Assembly: GCA_902529785.1 (NCBI GenBank)
Contig: CABZXV010000002.1
Location: 1-63,906, forward strand
Direction of reading: 5' to 3'
Source: an uncultured Pelagibacteraceae bacterium
GTDB lineage: Bacteria; Pseudomonadota; Alphaproteobacteria; Pelagibacterales; Pelagibacteraceae
DNA length: 63,906 nucleotides
Made by a program: the position numbers and the translations under genes. This document shows positions 39,781 to 48,793 of this stretch, in pieces; position 1 is the first letter of the stretch; each line of letters begins with the position of its first letter. The notes beneath the pieces are model-generated. The model saw only the letters and a list, made by a program, of their open reading frames with translations, was not told where the DNA came from and ran no database searches.

Positions 39781-40506
39781 TTAATTTTTATAATCTGGCT
39801 CTTCTTTGTCTAAAATGATCCTGATTTGAGATAAAAATAAATTTGCAAAATCAGTAGGAAAATTTTCATGCTCCTCTGCAGTTTTTTCTGCAATTTCATG
39901 GCTTACAACATTAAGTTCCTGGTTTGTTGATAGAGCAGTAAGATATGTTTCTGCTGCTCTCTCAAAATAATAAAGAGAGTTAAAACCTTCGGCCACTGTT
40001 CTTCCTGTGGTTAAAATTCCATGATTTGCAAGCAACATGTGTTGTTTGTTTCCTAAAGCATTTGCCATCTTAATAGACTCTTCTTCTAGTCCTAGACCTC
40101 CAAATTCTTTGAATGCAGATACTCTATTGTAAAACATCATTGTATTTTGATCGATAGGTTTCATAACAGGATCTTTAAGAGTGGAGAGGGCAGTTGCATA
40201 TTTTGAGTGAACATGAAAAATGCATCTTGCATGCGGTGCTTTTTCATGTATCGCGCTATGTATATATAGAGCTGTTGGATCAATAATGTCTGGTTTATTC
40301 TTTAGTTCTTCCTTATTTTCTTTAGTCACCAAGATTAAATCGCTTGCCTTCATATTACTAAAATGAATGCCTGCCTTATTTACGTAAAAATCAGAAGAGT
40401 CAGGGACGCATGCACTAAAATGGTTTGCAACACCCTCATGCATATTTAGTCTTGCTGTCCATCTAAAAGTTGCAGCTAATTCCTTTTGTAATTCAGATAT
40501 TTCCAT
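39781..40506 (-). CDS. Class II aldolase/adducin family protein
   Basis: 241 aa; 'HEGVANHFSACVPD', 'CIFHVHSKYATALS', 'LLANHGILTTGRTVAEGFNSLYYFERAAE'. Confidence 0.88.
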   Translation of the reverse strand: MEISELQKELAATFRWTARLNMHEGVANHFSACVPDSSDFYVNKAGIHFSNMKASDLILVTKENKEELKNKPDIIDPTALYIHSAIHEKAPHARCIFHVHSKYATALSTLKDPVMKPIDQNTMMFYNRVSAFKEFGGLGLEEESIKMANALGNKQHMLLANHGILTTGRTVAEGFNSLYYFERAAETYLTALSTNQELNVVSHEIAEKTAEEHENFPTDFANLFLSQIRIILDKEEPDYKN

Positions 40507-40541
40507 TTGTATGATTTTAAAATATAGTTGAAAAATAAATT

Positions 40542-41429
40542 ATGAACAATAACGTTTTTATCTCATGTGCGGTTACAGGGTCTGGAGATACTGCAAGCAA
40601 ACATCCTGATTTACCAAAAACTCCAGAGCAAATAGCTAAATCAGCAATAGAAGCAGCAAAAGCAGGAGCTGCAATTGCTCATATTCATGTAAGAGAAGAG
40701 GATGGAACACCAAGCAGAAGGCTAGAATTATATAAAGAAGTAGTAGATAGAATTAGATCAAGTGAAACAGATGTTATTTTAAATTTAACAACTGGGATGG
40801 GTGGAGATTTAGACATTGGTCAAGGTAAAAATCCATTAGAGTTTGGTCCAATGACCGATATGGCAAATGTGATGGAAAGAATTGCTAATGCAGAACAATT
40901 TTTACCTGAAATTTGTACTCTAGACGCAGGTACATTAAATTTTGGAGACGGTTCAGTAATTACAGTTAATACACCAAATGATTTAAGGAAGGCTGCAAAA
41001 AAATTACAAGAGATTAAAGTTAAACCAGAAATAGAAGCATTTGATTTAGGAAATATGTGGTTTGGATCACAATTGTACAAAGAAGGTTTGCTTGATGATC
41101 CACCAATGTTTCAAATGTGTTTAGGTATTCCTTGGGGAGCTCCCGCTACCCCACTAGCAATGCAAGCTATGAAAGACATAATGCCTAAAGAAGGAGTGTG
41201 GTCAGGTTTTGCAATATCAAAAAATGAAATGCCATTTGTAGCTCAAACAGTTGTAATGGGAGGAAACCCAAGAGTAGGTTTGGAGGATAATTTGTATTTA
41301 TCAAAGGGCAAACTAGCAACAAATGCTCAATTAGTAGAGAAAGCAATTAGGATAGTTACAGATCTTGGAGCATCAATAATGACAGCAGAGGAAACTAGGA
41401 CAAAACTTAAGCTTGTTAAACACAAGTAA
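40542..41429 (+). CDS. BKACE/DUF849 3-keto acid cleavage enzyme, candidate dehydrocarnitine cleavage enzyme (CdhB-type)
   Basis: 295 aa; 'ISCAVTGSGDTASKHPDLPKTPEQIAKSAIEAAKAGAAIAHIHVRE', 'GMGGDLDIGQGK', 'CLGIPWGAP'. Confidence 0.82.
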   Translation: MNNNVFISCAVTGSGDTASKHPDLPKTPEQIAKSAIEAAKAGAAIAHIHVREEDGTPSRRLELYKEVVDRIRSSETDVILNLTTGMGGDLDIGQGKNPLEFGPMTDMANVMERIANAEQFLPEICTLDAGTLNFGDGSVITVNTPNDLRKAAKKLQEIKVKPEIEAFDLGNMWFGSQLYKEGLLDDPPMFQMCLGIPWGAPATPLAMQAMKDIMPKEGVWSGFAISKNEMPFVAQTVVMGGNPRVGLEDNLYLSKGKLATNAQLVEKAIRIVTDLGASIMTAEETRTKLKLVKHK

Positions 41430-42373
41430 TGTTAAATATTAAAAAAGTTGCTGTAGTTGGAACAGGTGTTATCGGAATAGGGTGGATTATAAGATTTCTA
41501 GCTCATAATAAAATCGTTTATGCTTATGACAAAAATCTTAAGCAAAAGAAAATTTTAATAAACGAAATCAAAAGAGCACTCCCATATGTAAAAAAACTTT
41601 TTAACAAAAAAAAAATAAACTTAAATAATTTAAAATTTTTCTTATCTTTGGAAGAGGCAGTTAAAGATGCTGATTTTATTCAAGAATGTGCACCAGAGAA
41701 TTATAATTTAAAAACTGTTTTAATGAGGGAAATTTCTAAAAGTTGCAAAAAAAATGTTTTAATTTCATCAAGTTCTTCAGGATTGTTGCCATCAAAGATT
41801 TTTTCAAAATGTAAAAATATTCAGAGAGGCATAATTGGCCATCCATTCAATCCTGTATATTTATTACCTTTGGTAGAAATAGTACCTGGTAAAAAAACTA
41901 GTGAGAAATCTTTAAAAATTGCAAATAAATTTTATAAGTCAATTTCAATGAATCCAATAGTTCTAAAAAAAGAATTACCTGGTTATTTATCTGATAGACT
42001 TCAAGAAGCCTTATGGAGAGAGGCGCTTCATATTATTAATGAAGGATACGCTACAACAGAGGATTTAGACAGAGCAATAGAGGATGGTCCCGGTTTAAGA
42101 TATTCTTTGATGGGAACATTTTTAACCTTCCATTTAGCGGGTGGAAAGGCTGGGATGAAGCATATGTTAGAACAATTTGGGCCAGCATTAAAACTTCCAT
42201 GGACTAAGCTTAAAGCGCCAAAATTATCAAAAAAACTCTCAGAAAGGTTGATTTCAGGCACAAAAAAACAAGCTAAAGGAAAATCAATAAATCAACTGTC
42301 AAATATAAGAGACGAGTATTTAGTCAACTTACAACTATTTAGAAAAAAATATGAAAATAAAATTAGAAAATAG
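41429..42373 (+). CDS. 3-hydroxyacyl-CoA dehydrogenase-fold protein, candidate L-carnitine dehydrogenase (CdhA-type)
   Basis: 314 aa; 'KVAVVGTGVIGIGWIIRFLAHNKIVYAYDKN', 'GHPFNPVYLLPLVEIVPGKKT', 'GPGLRYSLMGTFLTFHLAGG'; overlaps BKACE gene. Confidence 0.82.
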   Translation: MLNIKKVAVVGTGVIGIGWIIRFLAHNKIVYAYDKNLKQKKILINEIKRALPYVKKLFNKKKINLNNLKFFLSLEEAVKDADFIQECAPENYNLKTVLMREISKSCKKNVLISSSSSGLLPSKIFSKCKNIQRGIIGHPFNPVYLLPLVEIVPGKKTSEKSLKIANKFYKSISMNPIVLKKELPGYLSDRLQEALWREALHIINEGYATTEDLDRAIEDGPGLRYSLMGTFLTFHLAGGKAGMKHMLEQFGPALKLPWTKLKAPKLSKKLSERLISGTKKQAKGKSINQLSNIRDEYLVNLQLFRKKYENKIRK

Positions 42374-42409
42374 ATATCTAAAGAAAAATTAAAATGGTAA
42401 ATTAAATAC

Positions 42410-43444
42410 ATGGACTTCAATCACTTCTTAACTAGCTATATGCCAGATACAAATGTAGGTTCAAAACTACATTTTAAAAATATGTTGGAAGAATGTGTTG
42501 TTGCAGAGAAACTTGGTTATGCAACAGTATCAATTCCTGAACATCATTTAATAAATTTACTTATGATGCCATCACCTTTGCAGATGGCTGTAAAAATTGC
42601 ATCTATAACAAAAAATATTAAAATCACGACTGGAATAGTTGTTTTACCTCTTCATGATATGAGAATATATGCTGGTGAAGTTGCAACAGCAGATATTTTA
42701 ACTGATGGCAGGTTAATTTTAGGAGTTGGAAGAGGTGCTTTTGCTTGGGAGATGCAAAGATTAGGAACTCCCATAGAAAAGTCAAAGGAAAAATTTATAG
42801 AGTCACTCGAGGTTTTACAATTACTGTTAAAAAATAAAGAAGTTTCATACCAAGGTAAATTCTATGATTTTGAACCAATTACTATAATGCCTCGACCTAT
42901 AAGTAACCCTGTACAAATGATGATAGCTGCCATGAATTTAGAAAGTATTAAAGATGCAGCATCAAGGGGATTTCATGTACAATCAACGGTATTGTCAGGT
43001 ACTAAAGATCTTTTATTAAGTAGAGTGAATGCGTTTAAGGAGGGTTGTACAAAGTTAGGTGAAGAAGGAAAACTACTCAAACTGTCTATGCAACGCATGG
43101 CTTATTTAGCAAAAGATGAAAATGAAGCTAGAGAAAAAACTAAACTTGCTTACGAATATTATAAACGATTTGATAATATGTTTACTGGCCCTGGTAAAGT
43201 AAATGAAGGAAATATTGAAGCTTTGCCTAGAAAACAAACTTTAGATGAATTAAAAGAAAATCTTTTGATCTGTCCTTTGAATGAAATGATTGATAAATTA
43301 AGTGTCTATGCCGAAGCGGGAGTTGATGAAATTATTCTTAGTTCAAGTTTTGGTCAATCACAAAATGATTTAATTGAGTCGATGCATAGAATTGGTGAAA
43401 ATGTAATTCCATATTTTAAAAAATCAAATATACAAGTAGCATAA
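42410..43444 (+). CDS. LLM-class flavin-dependent oxidoreductase
   Basis: 344 aa; 'PEHHLINLLMMPSPLQMAVKIASITKNIKITTGIVVLPLHDMRIYAGEVATADILTDGRLILGVGRG'. Confidence 0.9.
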   Translation: MDFNHFLTSYMPDTNVGSKLHFKNMLEECVVAEKLGYATVSIPEHHLINLLMMPSPLQMAVKIASITKNIKITTGIVVLPLHDMRIYAGEVATADILTDGRLILGVGRGAFAWEMQRLGTPIEKSKEKFIESLEVLQLLLKNKEVSYQGKFYDFEPITIMPRPISNPVQMMIAAMNLESIKDAASRGFHVQSTVLSGTKDLLLSRVNAFKEGCTKLGEEGKLLKLSMQRMAYLAKDENEAREKTKLAYEYYKRFDNMFTGPGKVNEGNIEALPRKQTLDELKENLLICPLNEMIDKLSVYAEAGVDEIILSSSFGQSQNDLIESMHRIGENVIPYFKKSNIQVA

Positions 43445-43450
43445 ACATCT

Positions 43451-44221
43451 ATGAGCATCATAGATTGTAATTATTCAGTAACAGGATCAGGACCTGCAAT
43501 TTTTTTTACCCATGGAGTAGGAGGAGCAGAGGATGCATGGAGATTCATAGTTCCAAAACTCAAAGATAAGTTCACAGTTGTAACCTATGATTTAAGAGGT
43601 CATGGAAAATCACCTGTGAGTAATAAAGATTTTAATCTAGATGATCTTGTTTTAGATCTTGAGAGAGTTAGAGAAAGAACAGGTATAGAAAAAGCCCATT
43701 TTATGGGGCATTCTCTTGGAGGAATGATTGCACCTGCTTATGCAAGGAAATTTCCAGACAGAGTAAATTCAGTAGGTTTATTGTCAACAGTGGCAGGAAG
43801 ATCGGATGAAGATAAACAAAAAGTATGGAATGTGATCTCTGATTTAAAAAATAAGGGTGTTGAACAAACTTTAAAAAATTTAACCACGAGGTGGTTTACA
43901 GATGACTTCATAGAAAAAAATCCTGATCTTGTATCAAGAAGATTAAAACAGGTTATAGATACTGACAAAGATGTTTTTATTAATGTATTTAAAATATATG
44001 CAGAAACCGAGATGATTCCATGGTTAAAAGAAATTAAGAAGCCATGTTTATTTATGACAGGAGAAAATGATGGAGGTTGTACACCTTTTCATAATGAAAG
44101 AATGTCAAATGAGATTGAAATTTCAAAATTGGTTATAATACCAAAGGTAAAACACTCTTTTTTGATAGAGGCTCCTGAGCAAATAACAAAAAACTTATTA
44201 GAATTTATTGAAAGTTTGTAA
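43451..44221 (+). CDS. Alpha/beta hydrolase
   Basis: 256 aa; 'FFTHGVGGAEDAWRF', 'FMGHSLGGMIAPAYA', 'KHSFLIEAPEQ'. Confidence 0.87.
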   Translation: MSIIDCNYSVTGSGPAIFFTHGVGGAEDAWRFIVPKLKDKFTVVTYDLRGHGKSPVSNKDFNLDDLVLDLERVRERTGIEKAHFMGHSLGGMIAPAYARKFPDRVNSVGLLSTVAGRSDEDKQKVWNVISDLKNKGVEQTLKNLTTRWFTDDFIEKNPDLVSRRLKQVIDTDKDVFINVFKIYAETEMIPWLKEIKKPCLFMTGENDGGCTPFHNERMSNEIEISKLVIIPKVKHSFLIEAPEQITKNLLEFIESL

Positions 44222-44225
44222 AAAC

Positions 44226-45011
44226 TTAATGCATTCTTAATGTATTTCCATCAACCCCAACCACTTGTCCTGAAATTCTAGAAGACTCATCTGAAATTAA
44301 ATAGCAACACATATTTCCAATATCTTTCTCATAAACCCAAGTGTTCAGAGATGTCATAGAAACAAACTCACTCTCAACAGCTTTCTTAGAAATTTTTAAA
44401 AATTTTGCTTTATCTCTGATTACTCTGCCCATCCTATCTCCTTTGACAGTTCCCGGACAAATCGCATTTACTCTTATTTTGAATTTTCCTAATTCCATTG
44501 CTAAGGTTTTTGTCATACCCACGACTGCCCATTTACTTGCTGAATACGGAGATCTTAATGGAAAACCAAATATACCTGCAGTAGAAGATAGATTAACAAC
44601 AGATCCACCTTTATTTTTTTTTAACATTGGAATTGCTAATTTTGAGAAAATAAAATGACTTATTACATTTATTTTTAATGTTTGTTCCCAATCTTTTGTC
44701 TTAAGTTTATCCATAGTTCCAGTTGGACCTGCTACTCCAACATTATTAATTAGAGCATCAATTTTTTGTGTTTTTTTTTTAATTTCTTTAAAAAAATTAA
44801 TCACATCGTTTTCATTTGAAGCATCGCAATGAAAACTAAACAATCTTTTATTATTTAACGGATGTTTTTTTAATTTATTTATTGATTTTAGATCTATGTC
44901 ACACAAAAAAACTTTTGCACCTTTTTCAAGACACTCTTTTGCTGTCGCCCAACCAATCCCTGAAGCACCAGCAGAAATAATTATTTTTTTACTTTTAAAA
45001 TTATATGACAT
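44226..45011 (-). CDS. Short-chain dehydrogenase/reductase
   Basis: 261 aa; 'ISAGASGIGWATAKECLEKGAKVFLCDID', 'NNVGVAGP', 'YSASKWAVVGMTK'. Confidence 0.9.
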   Translation of the reverse strand: MSYNFKSKKIIISAGASGIGWATAKECLEKGAKVFLCDIDLKSINKLKKHPLNNKRLFSFHCDASNENDVINFFKEIKKKTQKIDALINNVGVAGPTGTMDKLKTKDWEQTLKINVISHFIFSKLAIPMLKKNKGGSVVNLSSTAGIFGFPLRSPYSASKWAVVGMTKTLAMELGKFKIRVNAICPGTVKGDRMGRVIRDKAKFLKISKKAVESEFVSMTSLNTWVYEKDIGNMCCYLISDESSRISGQVVGVDGNTLRMH

Positions 45012-45019
45012 TAATAAAT

Positions 45020-45871
45020 TTAATCGGTTAAACCATCAGATCTAGCTTTATTTCTTTCTATATGTATGGGCAACACCTTTCCATAAATTGCTTTAGAATG
45101 TTCAGGTGTATTTACTCTCCATGGATCTAATACATATGCTGGTATACACATGTAACGTGAGGTTTTTCCTATTATTTTGGTTACTCTATGCATAGTAAAT
45201 CGTCCTTTAAATATTTGTAAATCACCAGGTTTTAATTCAAGTTGTTTAACTTTTGAACGATCTCCATCTAACACTTTTCTTACTTCATCAAATCTTTCAT
45301 TTCCTGGTTCTCTTATATTTGGACAATACTCAAATATTCCACCTCGCTCTGGTTTTTGTATCATAAGACTTAAGGTAAATTCACAACTATCAAAATGCCA
45401 AGGCAATATACCATCAGGCTCCATTACATTATAAGCATGACAAGCTAAAGGATCAGCCCATCTATAAATGGGAGAAATTCCTAAACAAGCAGATACAAAT
45501 TTAAGCAATTCTTCAGTTTCGTAAAGAAATTTCATTTCCGAATCCTCAGCAAAGCAATCAGAGTTTAGATATCCATTGTATCTGTTCATAAATATTCTTT
45601 TTGGATGATCCTTCGGAAGAGAGAGGTCATCTTTTGCATAAAGATATGCATTGATACTTTCTTTAGACATATAAACTTCATCAAGCTGTTGCTCTAATTC
45701 TTTTCTCATAACTTCTAAAGAATTTGGTAAAATAAAGTTTGGGATTACCGAACAACTATCATTTTTTAATTCTGATTTACATTTTTCGATTATTTTTTTT
45801 ATCTTAGGAGATTGTAAGTCATGAATAGGATATTTTTCTAAATCAACAATTTTGTCTAAGTTTTTTTTCAT
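45020..45871 (-). CDS. Phytanoyl-CoA dioxygenase-like 2OG-Fe(II) oxygenase
   Basis: 283 aa; 'ILPWHFDSCEFTLSLMIQ' (HxD), 'PGDLQIFKGRFTMHRVTK' (distal H and R). Confidence 0.8.
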   Translation of the reverse strand: MKKNLDKIVDLEKYPIHDLQSPKIKKIIEKCKSELKNDSCSVIPNFILPNSLEVMRKELEQQLDEVYMSKESINAYLYAKDDLSLPKDHPKRIFMNRYNGYLNSDCFAEDSEMKFLYETEELLKFVSACLGISPIYRWADPLACHAYNVMEPDGILPWHFDSCEFTLSLMIQKPERGGIFEYCPNIREPGNERFDEVRKVLDGDRSKVKQLELKPGDLQIFKGRFTMHRVTKIIGKTSRYMCIPAYVLDPWRVNTPEHSKAIYGKVLPIHIERNKARSDGLTD

Positions 45872-45887
45872 AACTAATTTATATAAA

Positions 45888-46913
45888 TTATGAGCTTCTC
45901 AGTGATTCTTGTAATTCTTTATTTGAAATATAGCCTTTAGCATTTCCTTGTTTATCAATAACTTCACAATTGGAATTACTACAAACAACTTGAGGTAGAA
46001 ACTCTTCAATAAATTGGTCCTCTTCAACTTTAATTAGGTTTGTTTTATCAATATCATCTGATTGATTAATAGGTTTCATAATAATTTTTGCTTTAATGAC
46101 TTTGGTTCTATTCACATCTTTTACAAATGCCTCAACATATTCGTCTGCTGGGTTCATAATAATTTCCACTGGTGTTCCCACTTGTACAAGTTTTCCTGCA
46201 TTTAAAATTCCAATATGATCTCCTAATCTAAGTGACTCATCAAGATCGTGAGTTATAAAAACTATAGTTTTTTTTAATTCTGCTTGGAGATCTATCAATT
46301 GTTTTTGCATGTCACTTCTTATTAATGGATCTAATGCTGAAAAAGCTTCATCCATAAGCATAATGTCAGTATCAGTGGCTAAAGCTCTTGCAAGTCCTAC
46401 TCGTTGCTGCATTCCACCAGATAGTTGAGCTGGATATTGATTTTCAAATCCAGATAAACCTACAGACTCAATTTTCTCCATCGCAGTAGCATTTCTTTTT
46501 TCAATTTCCACACCTTGCATTTCGAGTCCGTAACCAACGTTTTGTAAAACTGTCTTATGCGGAAATAAGCCAAACCTTTGAAATACCATACTCATTTTTT
46601 GCCTTCTAAATTCAATTAGTTGCTCTTTATTGAGTGTAGTCACGTCTTTGCCTTCAACTAAAATTTCCCCAGAAGTGGGATCTATCAATCTATTTAAGTG
46701 TCTGATTAATGTAGATTTTCCTGATCCAGATAACCCCATGCACACAAAGGTCTCTCCCTCCTCAATTTTTAGAGAAACATTGTCTAATCCAACTGTATGT
46801 CCTGTTTGCTCTAAAACATCCTCTTTTGTAGCACCATCCTGAACCATTTTAAGAACGCTGGACGGCTTAGGTCCGAAAATTTTATATACATTATTGATTT
46901 CAATTTTTGACAT
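45888..46913 (-). CDS. Quaternary-amine ABC transporter ATPase (ProV/OpuAA-like), copy 1
   Basis: 341 aa; 'VCMGLSGSGKSTLIRHLNRLIDPTSGEI', 'LSGGMQQRVGLARALATDTDIMLMDEAFSALDPLIR', C-terminal extension. Confidence 0.9.
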   Translation of the reverse strand: MSKIEINNVYKIFGPKPSSVLKMVQDGATKEDVLEQTGHTVGLDNVSLKIEEGETFVCMGLSGSGKSTLIRHLNRLIDPTSGEILVEGKDVTTLNKEQLIEFRRQKMSMVFQRFGLFPHKTVLQNVGYGLEMQGVEIEKRNATAMEKIESVGLSGFENQYPAQLSGGMQQRVGLARALATDTDIMLMDEAFSALDPLIRSDMQKQLIDLQAELKKTIVFITHDLDESLRLGDHIGILNAGKLVQVGTPVEIIMNPADEYVEAFVKDVNRTKVIKAKIIMKPINQSDDIDKTNLIKVEEDQFIEEFLPQVVCSNSNCEVIDKQGNAKGYISNKELQESLRSS

Positions 46914-47026
46914 TTCTAAAAGTCTAATTCTTTTAATGCATCAAAGCAAACCTACAATTAAATAAATAAAAAGCTTTCAACCATTAATTGAATTGAAATT
47001 TTTACCATTTTATATAATTATTTATA

Positions 47027-48160
47027 ATGAATTCAATTTCTAAAATCTCAAAAAATAGCACTTACCTTCAAATTATTTGGAATGATGGGGAGGAGAGTAA
47101 ATTCAATTATATGTGGCTAAGAGATAATTGCCCAACAGCACATGACAAGGACTCACGACATAGAATGTTTAATATTTTAGAAGTTTCTAAAGATATAAAC
47201 CCTAAAAAATATTCTCTTAATGATGATGGAAAATTAGAAATTGAGTGGAGTGAGGGAGAACATACAAGTTATTATGACCCAAAATGGTTAAGAGAAAATT
47301 GCTATACAATCAAAAATAAACAAAAATATAAATCTCCTTATCAATTTTGGGATAATAATTTAAAAAATAATTTTGAAAGTATATGTATTGATCATGATGA
47401 AGTAATTGACTCTGATGAAGGTTTAATAAAATGGCTTGAACTATTACATCATAAGGGTATTGCCATAGTTAAAAATTCACCAACTGAAAAAAAATCAGGA
47501 TTTAAAATTCTTCATCGAATAAGCCATGTCAGAGAAACATTTTTTAAAACACCTTTTGAGGTAATCAATATTCCAAAACCAAATAATTCTGCATACACGG
47601 CGCATGCTTTAAGAAATCATATGGACTTACCCTGGTTTGAATTGCCCCCTGGTTATCAGTTTTTACATTGTTTAGTAAATGATGCAAATGGTGGAGACTC
47701 TTCAGCAATCGATGGATTTGCTGTGGCCGATTATTTAAGACAAAATGAAAAAGATATATTTGAAACACTAGTTTCTGTGCCTCTTAAATTTAGAGATAAA
47801 GATTATACTCAAGAGTCTCATAGAAGTTATCATGCACCTGCAATTAGTTTAACAAAAGATAAAGATTTTCATGATATTAGATTTAGTGTTGCAACAATGG
47901 ATGCTTTAGATTGTCATCCAGATCAAATGGATAAAGTTTATAAAGCCCACCATAGATTTGGAAACCTTCTACACGATGATAGGTTTCAGATTAAATTTAG
48001 ATTAGGACCTGGAGACATATTTTCTTTTAATAATAGGCGTGTTTTACATGGTAGAACTGCTTTTGATCCAAATTCAGGCCATCGTCATCTTCAAGGATAT
48101 TATTTAGATAGAGATGAAATACTTGGAAGATTGGAATATCTTAAAAAATATAAATTATAA
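47027..48160 (+). CDS. Gamma-butyrobetaine hydroxylase-like 2OG-Fe(II) dioxygenase
   Basis: 377 aa; N-terminal 'YMWLRDNCPTAHD', 'RNHMDLPWFELPPGYQFLHCLVNDANGGDSSAIDGFAVADYLR', 'GPGDIFSFNNRRVLHGRTAF' (BBOX-like). Confidence 0.85.
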   Translation: MNSISKISKNSTYLQIIWNDGEESKFNYMWLRDNCPTAHDKDSRHRMFNILEVSKDINPKKYSLNDDGKLEIEWSEGEHTSYYDPKWLRENCYTIKNKQKYKSPYQFWDNNLKNNFESICIDHDEVIDSDEGLIKWLELLHHKGIAIVKNSPTEKKSGFKILHRISHVRETFFKTPFEVINIPKPNNSAYTAHALRNHMDLPWFELPPGYQFLHCLVNDANGGDSSAIDGFAVADYLRQNEKDIFETLVSVPLKFRDKDYTQESHRSYHAPAISLTKDKDFHDIRFSVATMDALDCHPDQMDKVYKAHHRFGNLLHDDRFQIKFRLGPGDIFSFNNRRVLHGRTAFDPNSGHRHLQGYYLDRDEILGRLEYLKKYKL

Positions 48161-48793
48161 GTTTTCAAATATAAGATTGTTATTTTTATTATATTTCAAA
48201 AATTCCTTTTTGTTTTTAATTGTATAATAATATTTCTCTTTATTAATCATTTGTATTTTTTCATTATTTAAAAACTTTTTATCTAATATCAGATATTTTA
48301 TTTTTTTATTTAGGCTACTTTTCAAAATAGATTTTACACTGGATTTGTTAGAAAATGATAAACCTACTGATAGTTTTGAATTAAGTTTAAGAAGATTGTA
48401 TATATTTTCATGCTTAAAAGAGATAAAAATACATTTTTTGAAACTTCTTGTCTCTTTAATTAAATTAGATAAAAGTATTTTATTAAATAATGGCTTTATT
48501 TCAATAAAGACAGGAAATTTATTTTTTGAAATTTTTAGAACTTCTTTCAATTGTGGTATTTGAAAGTTTTTATTTTTAATTTCTTTTAGATCTTCATAAT
48601 TAATATTTTTGATACTTTTGTTTATTTTAAAAATTCTCTTTAAAGTAAAATCATGAAAACATACAAACTTTTTATCCTTGGTTGAATGAATATCTGTTTC
48701 AATCCCAAATCTTTTTTTAAATGATGCTTGAAATGACGTTAAGCAGTTTTCTTTGTAATTCTTATTTACAATTCCTCTATGAATAATGTGCAT
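48155..48793 (-). CDS. Glycerophosphodiester phosphodiesterase-like protein
   Basis: 'MHIIHRGIVNKNYKENCLTSFQASFKKRFGIETDIHSTKDKKFVCFHDFTLKRIF' GDPD motif; start moved from 48817 to 48793 because the longer ORF runs through a terminator. Confidence 0.78.
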   Translation of the reverse strand: MHIIHRGIVNKNYKENCLTSFQASFKKRFGIETDIHSTKDKKFVCFHDFTLKRIFKINKSIKNINYEDLKEIKNKNFQIPQLKEVLKISKNKFPVFIEIKPLFNKILLSNLIKETRSFKKCIFISFKHENIYNLLKLNSKLSVGLSFSNKSSVKSILKSSLNKKIKYLILDKKFLNNEKIQMINKEKYYYTIKNKKEFLKYNKNNNLIFENL

